A DNA stretch of 64,000 nt from CAYMAI01 sp964388445 (GTDB lineage: Bacteria; 4484-113; JAGGVC01), in assembly GCA_964388445.1 (NCBI GenBank), contig CAYMAI010000002.1, positions 62,001-126,000 on the forward strand. Direction: 5' to 3'. The notes beneath the pieces were generated by a model, which saw only the letters and a program-made list of their open reading frames with translations, had not been told where the DNA came from and did not search any database. The position numbers and the translations under genes were made by a program. Below are positions 25,285 to 33,687 of the stretch, piece after piece. Each line of letters opens with the position of its first letter. The first letter of the stretch is position 1.

Positions 25285-26412
25285 CTATTCCTTATTCACG
25301 TAGTCGCCGTCGGCTTCCGCGTAAAGCCCCGTCATGCAAACTTCGGCTTCGGGTTCTTTGTGAGCCGAAGCCCATTCGATTCCGTCCTCTATCGTTTTCA
25401 GGCATTCTTCCTTTATGCGCACGAAATCGGGCTCGCTCATCCAACCTTGTCTATTCAGCCAGCGCTCGATTCTTATTACCGGGTCGTTGTCCATCCACCT
25501 GGAAACTTCTGCCGCCGGCCTGTAAGTGGCCGGGTCGATTTCGGAATGGCCGTACCAGCGGTAGGTGTCGCACTGAACCAGCGTAGGCCCTTCGCCCGAG
25601 CGCGCACGGGCGAACGCCGTTTTGAAAGTTTTGTATAAAAGCGGGGTGTCGTTGCCGTCGATTCGTACGCCTTCGAAACCGTATCCTTCCGCGCGCGTCG
25701 AAAGGTCTTCGACCGGCGTGGATAGGTTTATCGGCAGGCTTTCGGCGTACCAATTGTTCAATATCACGAATACGATGGGAAGCTTGTGCACGCCGGCGAA
25801 GTTGAGCGACTCGTGAAAATCGCCTTTCGCCGTCGCGCCTTCGCCCATATAGCAAAGCGCGCAGCCGCCGGAATCCTGCATTTTGTACGCAAGCGCGGCG
25901 CCGACCGCAATCGGAATCTGGCTTGCGAGAACGCTGGAATGGCGCATTATGCGCGCCGGCGTCCATCCCCAGAAAAACGGCGGAGTTTTCGCCTGCTCTT
26001 CCGATACTTCGCGGCTGAAAATCTGGGCGAATATTTGCTCCATCGGCATACCTTTGATTAGAAAGCAGCCCAGCTCCCTGTGAGTGATGCCAGCGAAATC
26101 CATCGGCTCGCAGAAAAAAGCCGGAACGACGACGGACGCCTCCATGCCGATAGCGGAAAAATACGTGCCGTAAAATCTGCCCTGCCGGAAAAGTTTGCGA
26201 AGTCTGTCGTCTGTCTCGCGGGTTAGCCGGATATAGCGGTAGATTTTTTCGAGGTCCTCGCGCTCTTCCTTTGTAAAATCTTTCGCCGCAAATTTCGAGC
26301 ACGGCGCGCCGGGCGAAAACTGCCTGTCGGGATTTGCAAGCGTTTGCGTTACGCCTTCGGGCGCACCCGCAATAATGTCGGGTTTGGTAGCAAGACCGGA
26401 TTTTTTCGACAT
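25285..26412 (-). CDS. 2-oxoacid dehydrogenase E1 alpha subunit (pyruvate or branched-chain type)
   Basis: 375 residues. The alpha subunit of a thiamine diphosphate-dependent 2-oxoacid dehydrogenase. The cofactor motif GEGATAKGDFHESLNFAG and the following FVILNNWYAES are clear, as is TYRWYGHSEIDPATYR. The ATG at 26412 is preceded by GGAAAGG; an upstream extension to 26484 looks hydrophobic and non-homologous. The product should form a heterotetramer with an E1 beta and work with E2 and E3 on pyruvate or branched-chain oxoacids. None of these partners is next to it here, which is unusual. Confidence 0.88.
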   Translation of the reverse strand: MSKKSGLATKPDIIAGAPEGVTQTLANPDRQFSPGAPCSKFAAKDFTKEEREDLEKIYRYIRLTRETDDRLRKLFRQGRFYGTYFSAIGMEASVVVPAFFCEPMDFAGITHRELGCFLIKGMPMEQIFAQIFSREVSEEQAKTPPFFWGWTPARIMRHSSVLASQIPIAVGAALAYKMQDSGGCALCYMGEGATAKGDFHESLNFAGVHKLPIVFVILNNWYAESLPINLSTPVEDLSTRAEGYGFEGVRIDGNDTPLLYKTFKTAFARARSGEGPTLVQCDTYRWYGHSEIDPATYRPAAEVSRWMDNDPVIRIERWLNRQGWMSEPDFVRIKEECLKTIEDGIEWASAHKEPEAEVCMTGLYAEADGDYVNKE

Positions 26413-26572
26413 CGACCTTTCCAAGACGAAATCAAATGCAAAACAAACTGGGGTAAAACCGCCTACAAAAGGCAATCCGCCCACGAAGCAATAATACCTT
26501 TCCGGCGGAATTTTCTTTTGTTAATCGATTGTGAATAACGCGATTTTCGGCGTGCGGCATCGAAGCAGTACG

Positions 26573-27814
26573 CTAATGAGGATTCTTTTCATCTCCGCCC
26601 GATTTGGCCGGAACGGGAGATTTAACCGAAATCGCCAATAGTCCGACAAAAAGCAAAACGATTATCCCCGCAGCGGCCACTATAAGCATTGAAACGTCGA
26701 TGCCGCGCACGATGCCGCCCGCACCGGACGCATCGCCGCCGCCGAGCGTGAATTCCGCCGACAGCTGCCGGTAATAGCCGTTGCCGGTCATCAGGTCGCT
26801 CATCGGAATTATCCACTCCACGGTGACCGGACCGCCGCCGTGCCCGGCGTCGCCATGAAGGTCTTCGCCGGCGATATGGCCGTTCGTTTCGATTAACTCC
26901 GGCACGGTCAATCTGATTGTGTAATACTTGCCGGTGAACATTTGCATCGCCATATCCTGCATGGCCTGTTCGTCGAGTTCCGGTAGTTCGGGCATTTCAA
27001 GCATATCGGGCATATCGGGCGATTCCGCAGGATTTTCCTCTTCCTGCGTCAACTCGATGCCTTCGGCGTATGCGTCTTTCCAATCCTCCGGTTCGTAGCT
27101 TTTGGGAGAATGAGTCTCTATTTTTACGTCTTTTTCATCGGCATTCGCGGGCGAGGCCGGAAGAATTGCGGCAACCGCTTTGTCGAGCAGACCTAGCGAA
27201 CCTGTCTCGTGGCCGTCAATCGAATTACCGCCCTCGCCGCCGAGTTCATCGCCGCCGGGCGGAGTAAGAATTTCCGGATCGAAACCGTAGCCAGAGTCTT
27301 CGTGACCAGATTCCGTTTCATCGCGGCCCGGTATCGTGCCGTCTTGCGCCGGAACGACGATTTCCTTCGAGAACACAAAGCTTTCGCCATGTTTTTCGAT
27401 TTTGAACGGCGGCTCGATTTCATCGCCCTTGTCTTCCACGCCGGGCGCGCCGCGCCACCATTCCGCCTCGACCGCTTCGGCGATTCTGGTCATGTCCGAG
27501 ACGGCAATCGAGAATGTGAAATATTTCATAGATTTGTCGGAGTTTTCGGACGTCTCGAACGAAGCGCCCGTAACGATTCCGTCCGGGTCGCCTTCTTCCG
27601 TTATGCGCGCGGCTTCGGTTTCCATTTCCTTGAACGGGTTATCGGCTGAACCGCCCATTTCCATCATGCCCGCGAGCATGCCGGAAAGCCCGACTTTCAT
27701 TTTGAAGCCGCCGCTTCCGTCGGCGTGAACGGTTATGTCCTCTTCGTATTCGAAACAGGACGAAAGCAAGAGCAACGCGCCGAGCGCCAGCACTGCAATA
27801 AAGAAACGATTCAT
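26573..27814 (-). CDS. lipoprotein with a C-terminal membrane helix
   Basis: 413 residues, family not recognised. A lipoprotein signal ends at LLLLSSC (Cys20). The next part (FEYEEDITVHADGSGGFKMKVGLSG) has beta-rich character as in several secreted lipoproteins of unknown role. The middle is acidic and low in complexity (GDELGGEGGNSID, EEENPAESPDMPDMLEMPELPELDE). Near the C-terminus a second membrane segment, VSMLIVAAAGIIVLLFVGLLAIS, is followed by a short basic tail. A lipid anchor at one end and a membrane helix at the other is uncommon. It lies alone between E1 alpha and yjbQ. Confidence 0.65.
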   Translation of the reverse strand: MNRFFIAVLALGALLLLSSCFEYEEDITVHADGSGGFKMKVGLSGMLAGMMEMGGSADNPFKEMETEAARITEEGDPDGIVTGASFETSENSDKSMKYFTFSIAVSDMTRIAEAVEAEWWRGAPGVEDKGDEIEPPFKIEKHGESFVFSKEIVVPAQDGTIPGRDETESGHEDSGYGFDPEILTPPGGDELGGEGGNSIDGHETGSLGLLDKAVAAILPASPANADEKDVKIETHSPKSYEPEDWKDAYAEGIELTQEEENPAESPDMPDMLEMPELPELDEQAMQDMAMQMFTGKYYTIRLTVPELIETNGHIAGEDLHGDAGHGGGPVTVEWIIPMSDLMTGNGYYRQLSAEFTLGGGDASGAGGIVRGIDVSMLIVAAAGIIVLLFVGLLAISVKSPVPAKSGGDEKNPH

Positions 27815-27889
27815 AACAGACTCCGAAAAGAAAACCCGTTATTTTATCAAAGCCACCCACGGCATACCCGGAAAATCCGAAATGGCCGT

Positions 27890-28315
27890 TTAATAGCCGA
27901 ATACTTTTACCAGTACGCGTTTTTTGCGCTTGCCGTCGAATTCATGATAGAAAACGCGCTCCCAAGGGCCGAGGTCGAGCGCGCCTTTCGTAACGGGCAA
28001 TAGCGCTTGCCGTCCCAAAAGAAGCGCTTTGAGATGCGCGTCGCCGTTGTCTTCGCCGGTAGCGTGATGCTTGTAATCTTTGCCGAACGGCGCAAGCGTT
28101 TCCAGCCAATCGTCGATGTCATTGTGCAGCCCGGATTCATTGTCGTTCACCCAGACGGCGGCGGTGATGTGCATGGCCGCGACAAGTACGAATCCTTCGC
28201 CGATGCCGCTTTTCGATACGATTTCGGCGATTTTCGGGGTTATGTGGAACAGCATTTTGCGCGACGGCGCATCGAACCACAAGTATTCGGTATGCGATTT
28301 TGGAGCGTTTTCCAT
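27890..28315 (-). CDS. YjbQ / UPF0047 family protein
   Basis: 141 residues, the usual family length. The signatures MHITAAVWVNDNESGLHNDIDDWLE and HHATGEDNGDAHLKALLLG are clear, with conserved His and Asp residues that bind metal, and GPWERVFYHEFDG near the end. Members are annotated as having secondary thiamine-phosphate synthase activity, which is probably not their main role. An AAAGGA site precedes the ATG at 28315. The gene lies downstream of the neuB/spsF pair on the same strand, 39 nt after it, and may belong to that transcript. Confidence 0.88.
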   Translation of the reverse strand: MENAPKSHTEYLWFDAPSRKMLFHITPKIAEIVSKSGIGEGFVLVAAMHITAAVWVNDNESGLHNDIDDWLETLAPFGKDYKHHATGEDNGDAHLKALLLGRQALLPVTKGALDLGPWERVFYHEFDGKRKKRVLVKVFGY

Positions 28316-28354
28316 CAGTTATCCTTTAGCCGGCCCGTATCCGGCCGCCCGGAC

Positions 28355-29329
28355 TTACTCGAACATTTCCGGAGAAAGCTTGCTGTCCGCTGAAATGTCT
28401 ATTTTGGCTCTTTTGCCCAAAACCGGAGACAAATCCGCCGGCGAAATACCGTCGCCCGGCCGTTTAAACGACAGCATATCCATTACGACAAGCGCGCCGG
28501 CAGGAATATCCATTGCAGAAAATGCGCTTCGCCTGGCGATGTCCAACATGCCCAGTTCGCCGCTCTGGGGGGCTTTCTCGCCGGTGCCGAGCGATAGTTC
28601 GACGGCACGGATTCCCCTGACAAGTTCCGCCAATTCCGATGGGTCGCAGCTTCCCGGTATGTCCGGTCCTTCCACGCTTTTGTCGAGCGCGAAATGTTTT
28701 TCGATTACCCGTGCGCCAAGCGCGACCGCGGCGTAGCAGGCGTAATTGCCTATAGTATGGTCGCTGAAGCCGACGTCGCCGCCGAAAACGCTTCGCATTT
28801 CCGAAATGGCGCGTAAATTCGCCGCTTCATACGGCGTCGGGTAAATAGTCGTGCAGTGGAGCATGACTGCACGCGGGCAGCCGGCCTCGAGCGCTACCTC
28901 GTACGCGGTCATCGCTTCGCCGAGCGAACCCATTCCGGTCGAAATGTACATCGGCTTGCGCTTTTTCGCCGCGTAGGCGATTAATGGAAGGTTCGTTAAG
29001 TCGCAGGAGGCGATTTTGAACGACTTGACCCCGATTGAATCGAGAAGGTCAACCTTGGCAAAATCGAACGGGGTGGAAAGAAATTCGACGCCGCACGCGG
29101 AACATACGTCCGCAAACTCGCGATGGGCGTCGTCCGAAAGCTCGAAATTCTTGAAAAATTCGTATTGCTCGCACGCATGGCGCTTGCTGGCGAGCTCCGA
29201 GGCGGTGAAGCTTTGAAATTTGACGGCATCGGCGCCGGCGGCTGCGGCGCTGCGAATCATTTCGCGGGCAACGTCAAGGTTTCCGCCGTGGTTTATCCCC
29301 GCTTCCGCGATTATAAAGACTTGGCTCAA
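28355..29329 (-). CDS. neuB: N-acetylneuraminate (nonulosonate) synthase
   Basis: 324 residues. The enzyme condenses phosphoenolpyruvate with a hexosamine-type sugar to a nine-carbon acid (sialic, legionaminic or pseudaminic). The N-terminal barrel begins FIIAEAGINHGGNLDVA and includes ADAVKFQSF, and FSDHTIGNYA lies near the active site. The C-terminal SAF (antifreeze-like) domain follows from about residue 260 (ARRSAFSAMDIPAGALV). The product type cannot be fixed from the sequence. The start is TTG at 29329. It follows an SpsF-type cytidylyltransferase by 66 nt, so the two likely make or activate a surface sugar. Confidence 0.9.
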   Translation of the reverse strand: MSQVFIIAEAGINHGGNLDVAREMIRSAAAAGADAVKFQSFTASELASKRHACEQYEFFKNFELSDDAHREFADVCSACGVEFLSTPFDFAKVDLLDSIGVKSFKIASCDLTNLPLIAYAAKKRKPMYISTGMGSLGEAMTAYEVALEAGCPRAVMLHCTTIYPTPYEAANLRAISEMRSVFGGDVGFSDHTIGNYACYAAVALGARVIEKHFALDKSVEGPDIPGSCDPSELAELVRGIRAVELSLGTGEKAPQSGELGMLDIARRSAFSAMDIPAGALVVMDMLSFKRPGDGISPADLSPVLGKRAKIDISADSKLSPEMFE

Positions 29330-29395
29330 GTCAAATACCCCCGTGCGGGCTTGATGGGCGGCGTGCCGCCGGTTTAATGACTATTTCCGTTTTGA

Positions 29396-30151
29396 CTAGA
29401 CCGCTTCCTGGAGAACGGCGATGGCAGGCACCTGAATCACCCCTCTGTTGATAGCGGCAACATTAGGGTTTGAATCGAGATACCTCACGGCTTCTTCGAC
29501 TTCGATTATTTCGCCTTCCGAATAAAGCTCGTCGTAGATTTTGCTCACCAGCTCGTAATCTTCGTCCGTATCCATCGTGAGCCGAAGTTCAGGTCGGGCG
29601 AGCTCGCGTTCGACATCCACTTCGGCCATCGAAAATCCGTGATATCCGCGCTTGTCGTGAAGGTAGTATGTGACGTGTTCCCGGTAAATATTTTCCTTGG
29701 CTACGAAGTCGAGCTTTTCGAGGGTTTTCAGGGTGAAAGCCTCGGCCATCGTGCCAAGCGGAAGCCGCCTTGCGCAGACGTAATCGCAGTCCGGATGGGC
29801 TTCAAGGTATTCGACTTCCTTGTCGATATATTCCGGCGAAACGAACGGGTTGTCCGCCGTAGCCCTTACGATGATGCCGGCACCGGAGTGGTATGCCGCC
29901 ACGATGTATCTTGAAAGCACGTCGTTTTCGGAGCCGCGGACGACGTCCACGCCCAGCTCTTCGCAATACTCCGCGAGCCGGTCGTCGCCCGGAAGATCAG
30001 TCGTCGCAACGCATATGCGGTCTATCGTCCGGCATCGTTTGAGCCTCTCCAGAATGTGCCACAGGCATGGCCGTCCGGCAAGGGGCAAAAGAACTTTGCC
30101 CGGCAGTCTGCTCGAATTCAAACGCGCCTGAAGGACGATGACTTTCAGCAT
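29396..30151 (-). CDS. SpsF-type cytidylyltransferase for nonulosonate sugar activation
   Basis: 251 residues. A nucleotidyltransferase of the SpsF/CMP-sugar synthetase group. QARLNSSRLPGKVLLPL is the nucleotide-binding start, ATTDLPGDDRLAEYC follows, and IVRATADNPFVSPEYIDKEV contains the metal-binding region. The ATG at 30151 has AAGGAG 10 nt upstream and a strong promoter at 30218-30246. With neuB downstream it probably prepares a CMP-activated acidic sugar for a glycan on pili, flagella, S-layer or capsule. Other genes of the pathway are not in the window, except possibly the dehydratase/reductase at 31562. Confidence 0.85.
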   Translation of the reverse strand: MLKVIVLQARLNSSRLPGKVLLPLAGRPCLWHILERLKRCRTIDRICVATTDLPGDDRLAEYCEELGVDVVRGSENDVLSRYIVAAYHSGAGIIVRATADNPFVSPEYIDKEVEYLEAHPDCDYVCARRLPLGTMAEAFTLKTLEKLDFVAKENIYREHVTYYLHDKRGYHGFSMAEVDVERELARPELRLTMDTDEDYELVSKIYDELYSEGEIIEVEEAVRYLDSNPNVAAINRGVIQVPAIAVLQEAV

Positions 30152-30217
30152 AAGGGCAACTCCTTGAAAAGGATTTTAAAACTCGAATAACTTGGCAGCT
30201 TGAACGCATGCTCTGGA

Positions 30218-30246
30218 ATTATACCATCGAAATCGCGAATTTTCAA
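30218..30246 (-). promoter_or_regulatory. sigma-70-type promoter of the spsF-neuB operon
   Basis: TTGAAA at 30241-30246, a 17-bp spacer, and TATAAT at 30218-30223 on the minus strand, with the TGG extension. It gives a leader of about 60 nt. Confidence 0.6.
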
Positions 30247-30264
30247 TATGCTTGGCGAAAATGA

Positions 30265-30270
30265 TATAAT
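30265..30270 (+). promoter_or_regulatory. -10 box of pilT
   Basis: TATAAT 56 nt before the ATG at 30327, back to back with the spsF promoter. Only a weak -35 candidate is present. Confidence 0.4.
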
Positions 30271-30326
30271 CTGGCGGCCGTTGGCTCAAGCCGTTAATCG
30301 CTCGAATCTCGAACCACGGGTTGTGT

Positions 30327-31496
30327 ATGCCTGAAACCGAAAAGGAATTTTTTGTAAACGACTTGCTGGCGTTGATGCTTGAACACAACGCAAGCGACAT
30401 GCATATTAAGGCGGGAAGCCCCATCATATATAGAATCGACGGCCGGCTCGTCAAATCGCCTTTTAAGGTAACAAGCGAAAAGCATGCTAAAGACCTGATT
30501 TATTCCACGCTGAAAGAAGTGCAAATCGCAAAGCTGGAAAACGACCTCGAACTCGATTACGCCTATGAACTAAAAGGCATGTGCCGCTTTCGTGCCAACG
30601 CCTTTTATCAAAGCGGTTCCGTCAGCGCTAGCTTTAGGTTAATCGACATAAAAATCCCGACAATCGAAGCGCTTTCATTGCCGTCGATTTGCAGGGAAAT
30701 CGCAAATTACCCTAACGGTCTTGTATTGGTTTGCGGTCCTACGGGTTGCGGAAAATCAACTACTTTGGCAGCTATCATTAACTACATTAACTCGACAAGG
30801 TCCTGCAGAGTAATAACCATCGAAGATCCCGTCGAATACGTGTACAAAGACAATTTGTCGATGATTTGCCAGAGGGAAGTCGGAAGGGACACGAAAGCGT
30901 TTTCGACCGCTTTGAGGGAAACGCTTCGACAAGATCCGGACGTCATTTTGGTTGGCGAAATGCGGGATCTCGATACCATTGCGCTTGCATTGACCGCGGC
31001 AGAAACTGGACATCTGGTTTTCGCCACGCTTCATACTTCGAGCGCGGCCAAGAATATCGAGCGAATAATAGATGTCTTTCCGCATCTTCAACAACAGCAA
31101 ATCAGGTTGCAAATGTCGCTTTCCTTGCGCGCCGTATTGTCGCAAACCCTCATACCGAAAGCAACCGGGCGTGGCCGGGTGCCCGCCGTTGAAATAATGA
31201 TTGTCAATAACGCCATACAAAATTTGATAAGAGAGCAAAAGACTTTCCAGATAAAGAGCGTCATACAAACCAATACGCGAACCGGTATGCGTACGATGGA
31301 TTACGCACTTGGGGAATTGGTGGCAAGCGGACAAGTCAGCTTGGACGAGGCCGCCCAACGGTGCGACAGCTTTGAGGAAGTTATGGAAGCGATCGCGAAA
31401 TACAAGCGCGGCGAATTGGGAACGGGATTGCAAGAAGGCGGCGGTATCAGGGCGCGAGCCGTGTTTTCGCAATCGAGGCCCGGCGCCGGCAGATAA
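30327..31496 (+). CDS. pilT: PilT-type retraction ATPase of type IV pili
   Basis: 389 residues. A hexameric ATPase that retracts type IV pili. The N-terminal domain has NASDMHIKAGSP; the core has Walker A GPTGCGKST (137-145), the Asp box TIEDPVEYVY, Walker B DVILVGEMRD and the His box GHLVFATLHTSSA. AIQNLIREQK near the C-terminus is diagnostic for PilT over PilB. The ATG at 30327 is used. No other pilus gene is in the window, so it is an isolated copy. The neighbouring sugar genes could glycosylate pilin, but that is only a guess. Confidence 0.93.
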   Translation: MPETEKEFFVNDLLALMLEHNASDMHIKAGSPIIYRIDGRLVKSPFKVTSEKHAKDLIYSTLKEVQIAKLENDLELDYAYELKGMCRFRANAFYQSGSVSASFRLIDIKIPTIEALSLPSICREIANYPNGLVLVCGPTGCGKSTTLAAIINYINSTRSCRVITIEDPVEYVYKDNLSMICQREVGRDTKAFSTALRETLRQDPDVILVGEMRDLDTIALALTAAETGHLVFATLHTSSAAKNIERIIDVFPHLQQQQIRLQMSLSLRAVLSQTLIPKATGRGRVPAVEIMIVNNAIQNLIREQKTFQIKSVIQTNTRTGMRTMDYALGELVASGQVSLDEAAQRCDSFEEVMEAIAKYKRGELGTGLQEGGGIRARAVFSQSRPGAGR

Positions 31497-31561
31497 CCGG
31501 AATGATAGTCTAACGGATAGACCTGCATGCTATTATATCCCTCCCCATTCCGGGAGAGCAT

Positions 31562-32545
31562 ATGAAGGCACTTGTAACAGGAATCACCGGCTTTGCCGGA
31601 AGTCACCTCGCCGAGCATTTACTCGACGAAAACTGCGAAGTTATCGGCACTTTCAGGACGCGCAGTCCGCTCGATAACCTCGAAAAAACACTCGGCCGGG
31701 TTAAGCTTGTCGAATGCGAATTGACGGACGCCACCAGCGTTACGCGGCTGTTCAAAACAGTCAAACCGGACTTGGTGTTTCATCTTGCCGCGCAAAGCTT
31801 CGTCGCCGCAAGCTGGCATTCGCCGCAGGAGACAATCGTCAATAACGTGGTTTGCCAGCTCAACCTTTTCGAAGCGATACGCAACGCGGATATAAACCCG
31901 AAATTCCTTGTTGCGGGGTCGAGCGAAGAGTACGGGCAGGTTCGCTCCGGCGATTTCCCCATTCTCGAAGGCATACCGCTAAAGCCGCTTTCGCCATACG
32001 GCGTGAGCAAAGTCGCGCAGGATACGCTCGGTTATCAGTACTGGCAGAGCTACGATATGAATATTCTGCGGTCGCGGGCTTTCAACCATACCGGTCCGCG
32101 GCGGGGCGAGGTTTTCGTAACGTCGAATTTCGCCAGCCAGATTGCTCAAATAGAAGCAGGAATGAAAGAGCCGGTTATCCGGGTCGGAAATCTCGAAGCG
32201 GAGCGCGATTTTACCGACGTTCGAGACACCGTTCGAGCATACTTGCTCATATTGCGCGAAGGGCGTATCGGAGATGTATATAACGTTGCAAGCGGCAAGG
32301 GCCGGTCGATTCAAAGCGTTCTGGACACGCTGCTTTCATTGTCCCGCGCACAAGTGCGCATCGAAGTTGACGAAGCGAGGCTGAGACCTTCGGATTTGCC
32401 CAAACTCGAAGGAAGCTACGACAAGCTTAAAAGCGCGACCGGTTGGGAACCGAAAATTCCGTTCGAGCAAACCATGAAGGACTTGCTCGATTACTGGCGC
32501 GAGAAATTAAGACGCGGATACGTGCCAAGCGAGCAGCGCAAATAG
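31562..32545 (+). CDS. GDP-mannose 4,6-dehydratase / GDP-6-deoxy-hexulose reductase-like SDR
   Basis: 327 residues. An extended short-chain dehydrogenase of the GMD/RMD group that makes deoxy sugars from GDP-mannose. TGITGFAGSHLAEHLL binds NAD(P), FHLAAQSFVAASW and SSEEYGQ lead to the YGVSKVAQD active-site region (Tyr and Lys), and NHTGPRRGEVFVTSNFA and VGNLEAERDFTDVRDTVRAY are typical of the family. Dehydratase and reductase members are hard to separate by eye. GGGAGAG lies just before the ATG. It continues the surface-sugar theme of the neuB/spsF pair on the other side of pilT. Confidence 0.85.
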   Translation: MKALVTGITGFAGSHLAEHLLDENCEVIGTFRTRSPLDNLEKTLGRVKLVECELTDATSVTRLFKTVKPDLVFHLAAQSFVAASWHSPQETIVNNVVCQLNLFEAIRNADINPKFLVAGSSEEYGQVRSGDFPILEGIPLKPLSPYGVSKVAQDTLGYQYWQSYDMNILRSRAFNHTGPRRGEVFVTSNFASQIAQIEAGMKEPVIRVGNLEAERDFTDVRDTVRAYLLILREGRIGDVYNVASGKGRSIQSVLDTLLSLSRAQVRIEVDEARLRPSDLPKLEGSYDKLKSATGWEPKIPFEQTMKDLLDYWREKLRRGYVPSEQRK

Positions 32546-32577
32546 CGCTTATCGCTGCAATACATAAGGAGCCGAAA

Positions 32578-33657
32578 ATGGAAAGAAAGTGGAATTTCCT
32601 CAAAGAACTTTGCGAAACCCCCTCTCCCGCCGGATTCGAATCGAAAGCGGTCGAAGTTTTTCTTAACTACCTGAAGCCGTATGCAAACGAGCTTTTCACG
32701 GACGCATACGGCAGCGGCGTGGCAGTATTAAATCCGGACGGCAGACCGCGCGTTTACGTGGCAGGACATGCGGACGAAATCGGTTTTATCATCAACAATA
32801 TTGACGAAAACGGATTCGCAAGTTTCGCCGCCCTTGGCGGCTGGGATATGGCGATTGTTGCGGGCAGGCGCGTGAACGTTTTCACGCAGGACGGGCGCAA
32901 AATACCGGGAGTAATCGGTTCGACGGCAGTACACATGAAAGACCCGGACGAGCGCAAGAAGATTCTCGAAATGCATAAGCTGTTTATAGACATCGGTGCC
33001 AAAAATGCCGACGAAGCGAAAGAGCATATTTCTGTCGGAGACGTCGCCGTAATGGATTATCCGTTCACGGAGCTTTTGAACGGAAGATTGGTCTCCAAGG
33101 CGCTGGACAACAAAATCGGCTGCTGGTGCGCCGCGGAAGTTTTGCGTACTTTTGCCGAAAGCGGCGAGCCGATGGATGCCTGCGTAATCGCGGCGGCGAA
33201 CGTCATGGAAGAAATCGGAGGACACGGGGCGAATATGCTTGCGCAGTCGCAAAGGCCGGATTGCGCCGTTGTGTACGACGTTACACACTCCACCGACACT
33301 CCGGGGCTGGACAAAAACAAGGTCGGCGACATTAGAATGAGTCACGGGCCGGTGGTATCCCTCGGCAGCGCGAACAATCTTGCGATGTTCCGCAAGTTTC
33401 AGCAGGCGGCGGCGAACATAGGAATGAAGGTGCAAACCGAGATAAACGCGATGCGCACCGGAACGGACGCAGACAGCGTTTTTCGGGCGAACGGCGGAAT
33501 TCCGACTATCGTAATCAGCCCGCCCGAACGGTACATGCATACGCCGGTCGAAATGATAGACAAAAGCGACTTGGAAGAAGTGGTCAAGCTAACCGTGCAA
33601 TTCATCAGGGAACTCAAGCCAGGCGAAAAAATAACGCCGACGCCCTGGCCTAAGTAA
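32578..33657 (+). CDS. M42 family metallo-aminopeptidase
   Basis: 359 residues. A cytoplasmic, dinuclear zinc aminopeptidase of the M42 (glutamyl aminopeptidase / DNPEP-like) family, usually a tetrahedral dodecamer. VAGHADEIGF holds the first metal ligands, ALDNKIGCW has the bridging Asp, ANVMEEIGGHGAN has the catalytic Glu pair, and VVYDVTHSTDTPG and PERYMHTPVEMI complete the site. AAGGAG at 32566-32571 sets the ATG at 32578; an open extension upstream lies in the end of the previous gene. It is separated by only 32 nt from the SDR gene and could be co-transcribed. Confidence 0.92.
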   Translation: MERKWNFLKELCETPSPAGFESKAVEVFLNYLKPYANELFTDAYGSGVAVLNPDGRPRVYVAGHADEIGFIINNIDENGFASFAALGGWDMAIVAGRRVNVFTQDGRKIPGVIGSTAVHMKDPDERKKILEMHKLFIDIGAKNADEAKEHISVGDVAVMDYPFTELLNGRLVSKALDNKIGCWCAAEVLRTFAESGEPMDACVIAAANVMEEIGGHGANMLAQSQRPDCAVVYDVTHSTDTPGLDKNKVGDIRMSHGPVVSLGSANNLAMFRKFQQAAANIGMKVQTEINAMRTGTDADSVFRANGGIPTIVISPPERYMHTPVEMIDKSDLEEVVKLTVQFIRELKPGEKITPTPWPK

Positions 33658-33687
33658 AGAATTCTCCTGCTTTCGATTGCCGTGATT

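Noticed and set aside
31497..31561. tRNA-like string (GATAGTCTAACGGATAG) between pilT and the SDR gene
   Set aside because: No acceptor or T-arm can be formed; it is just a short leader.
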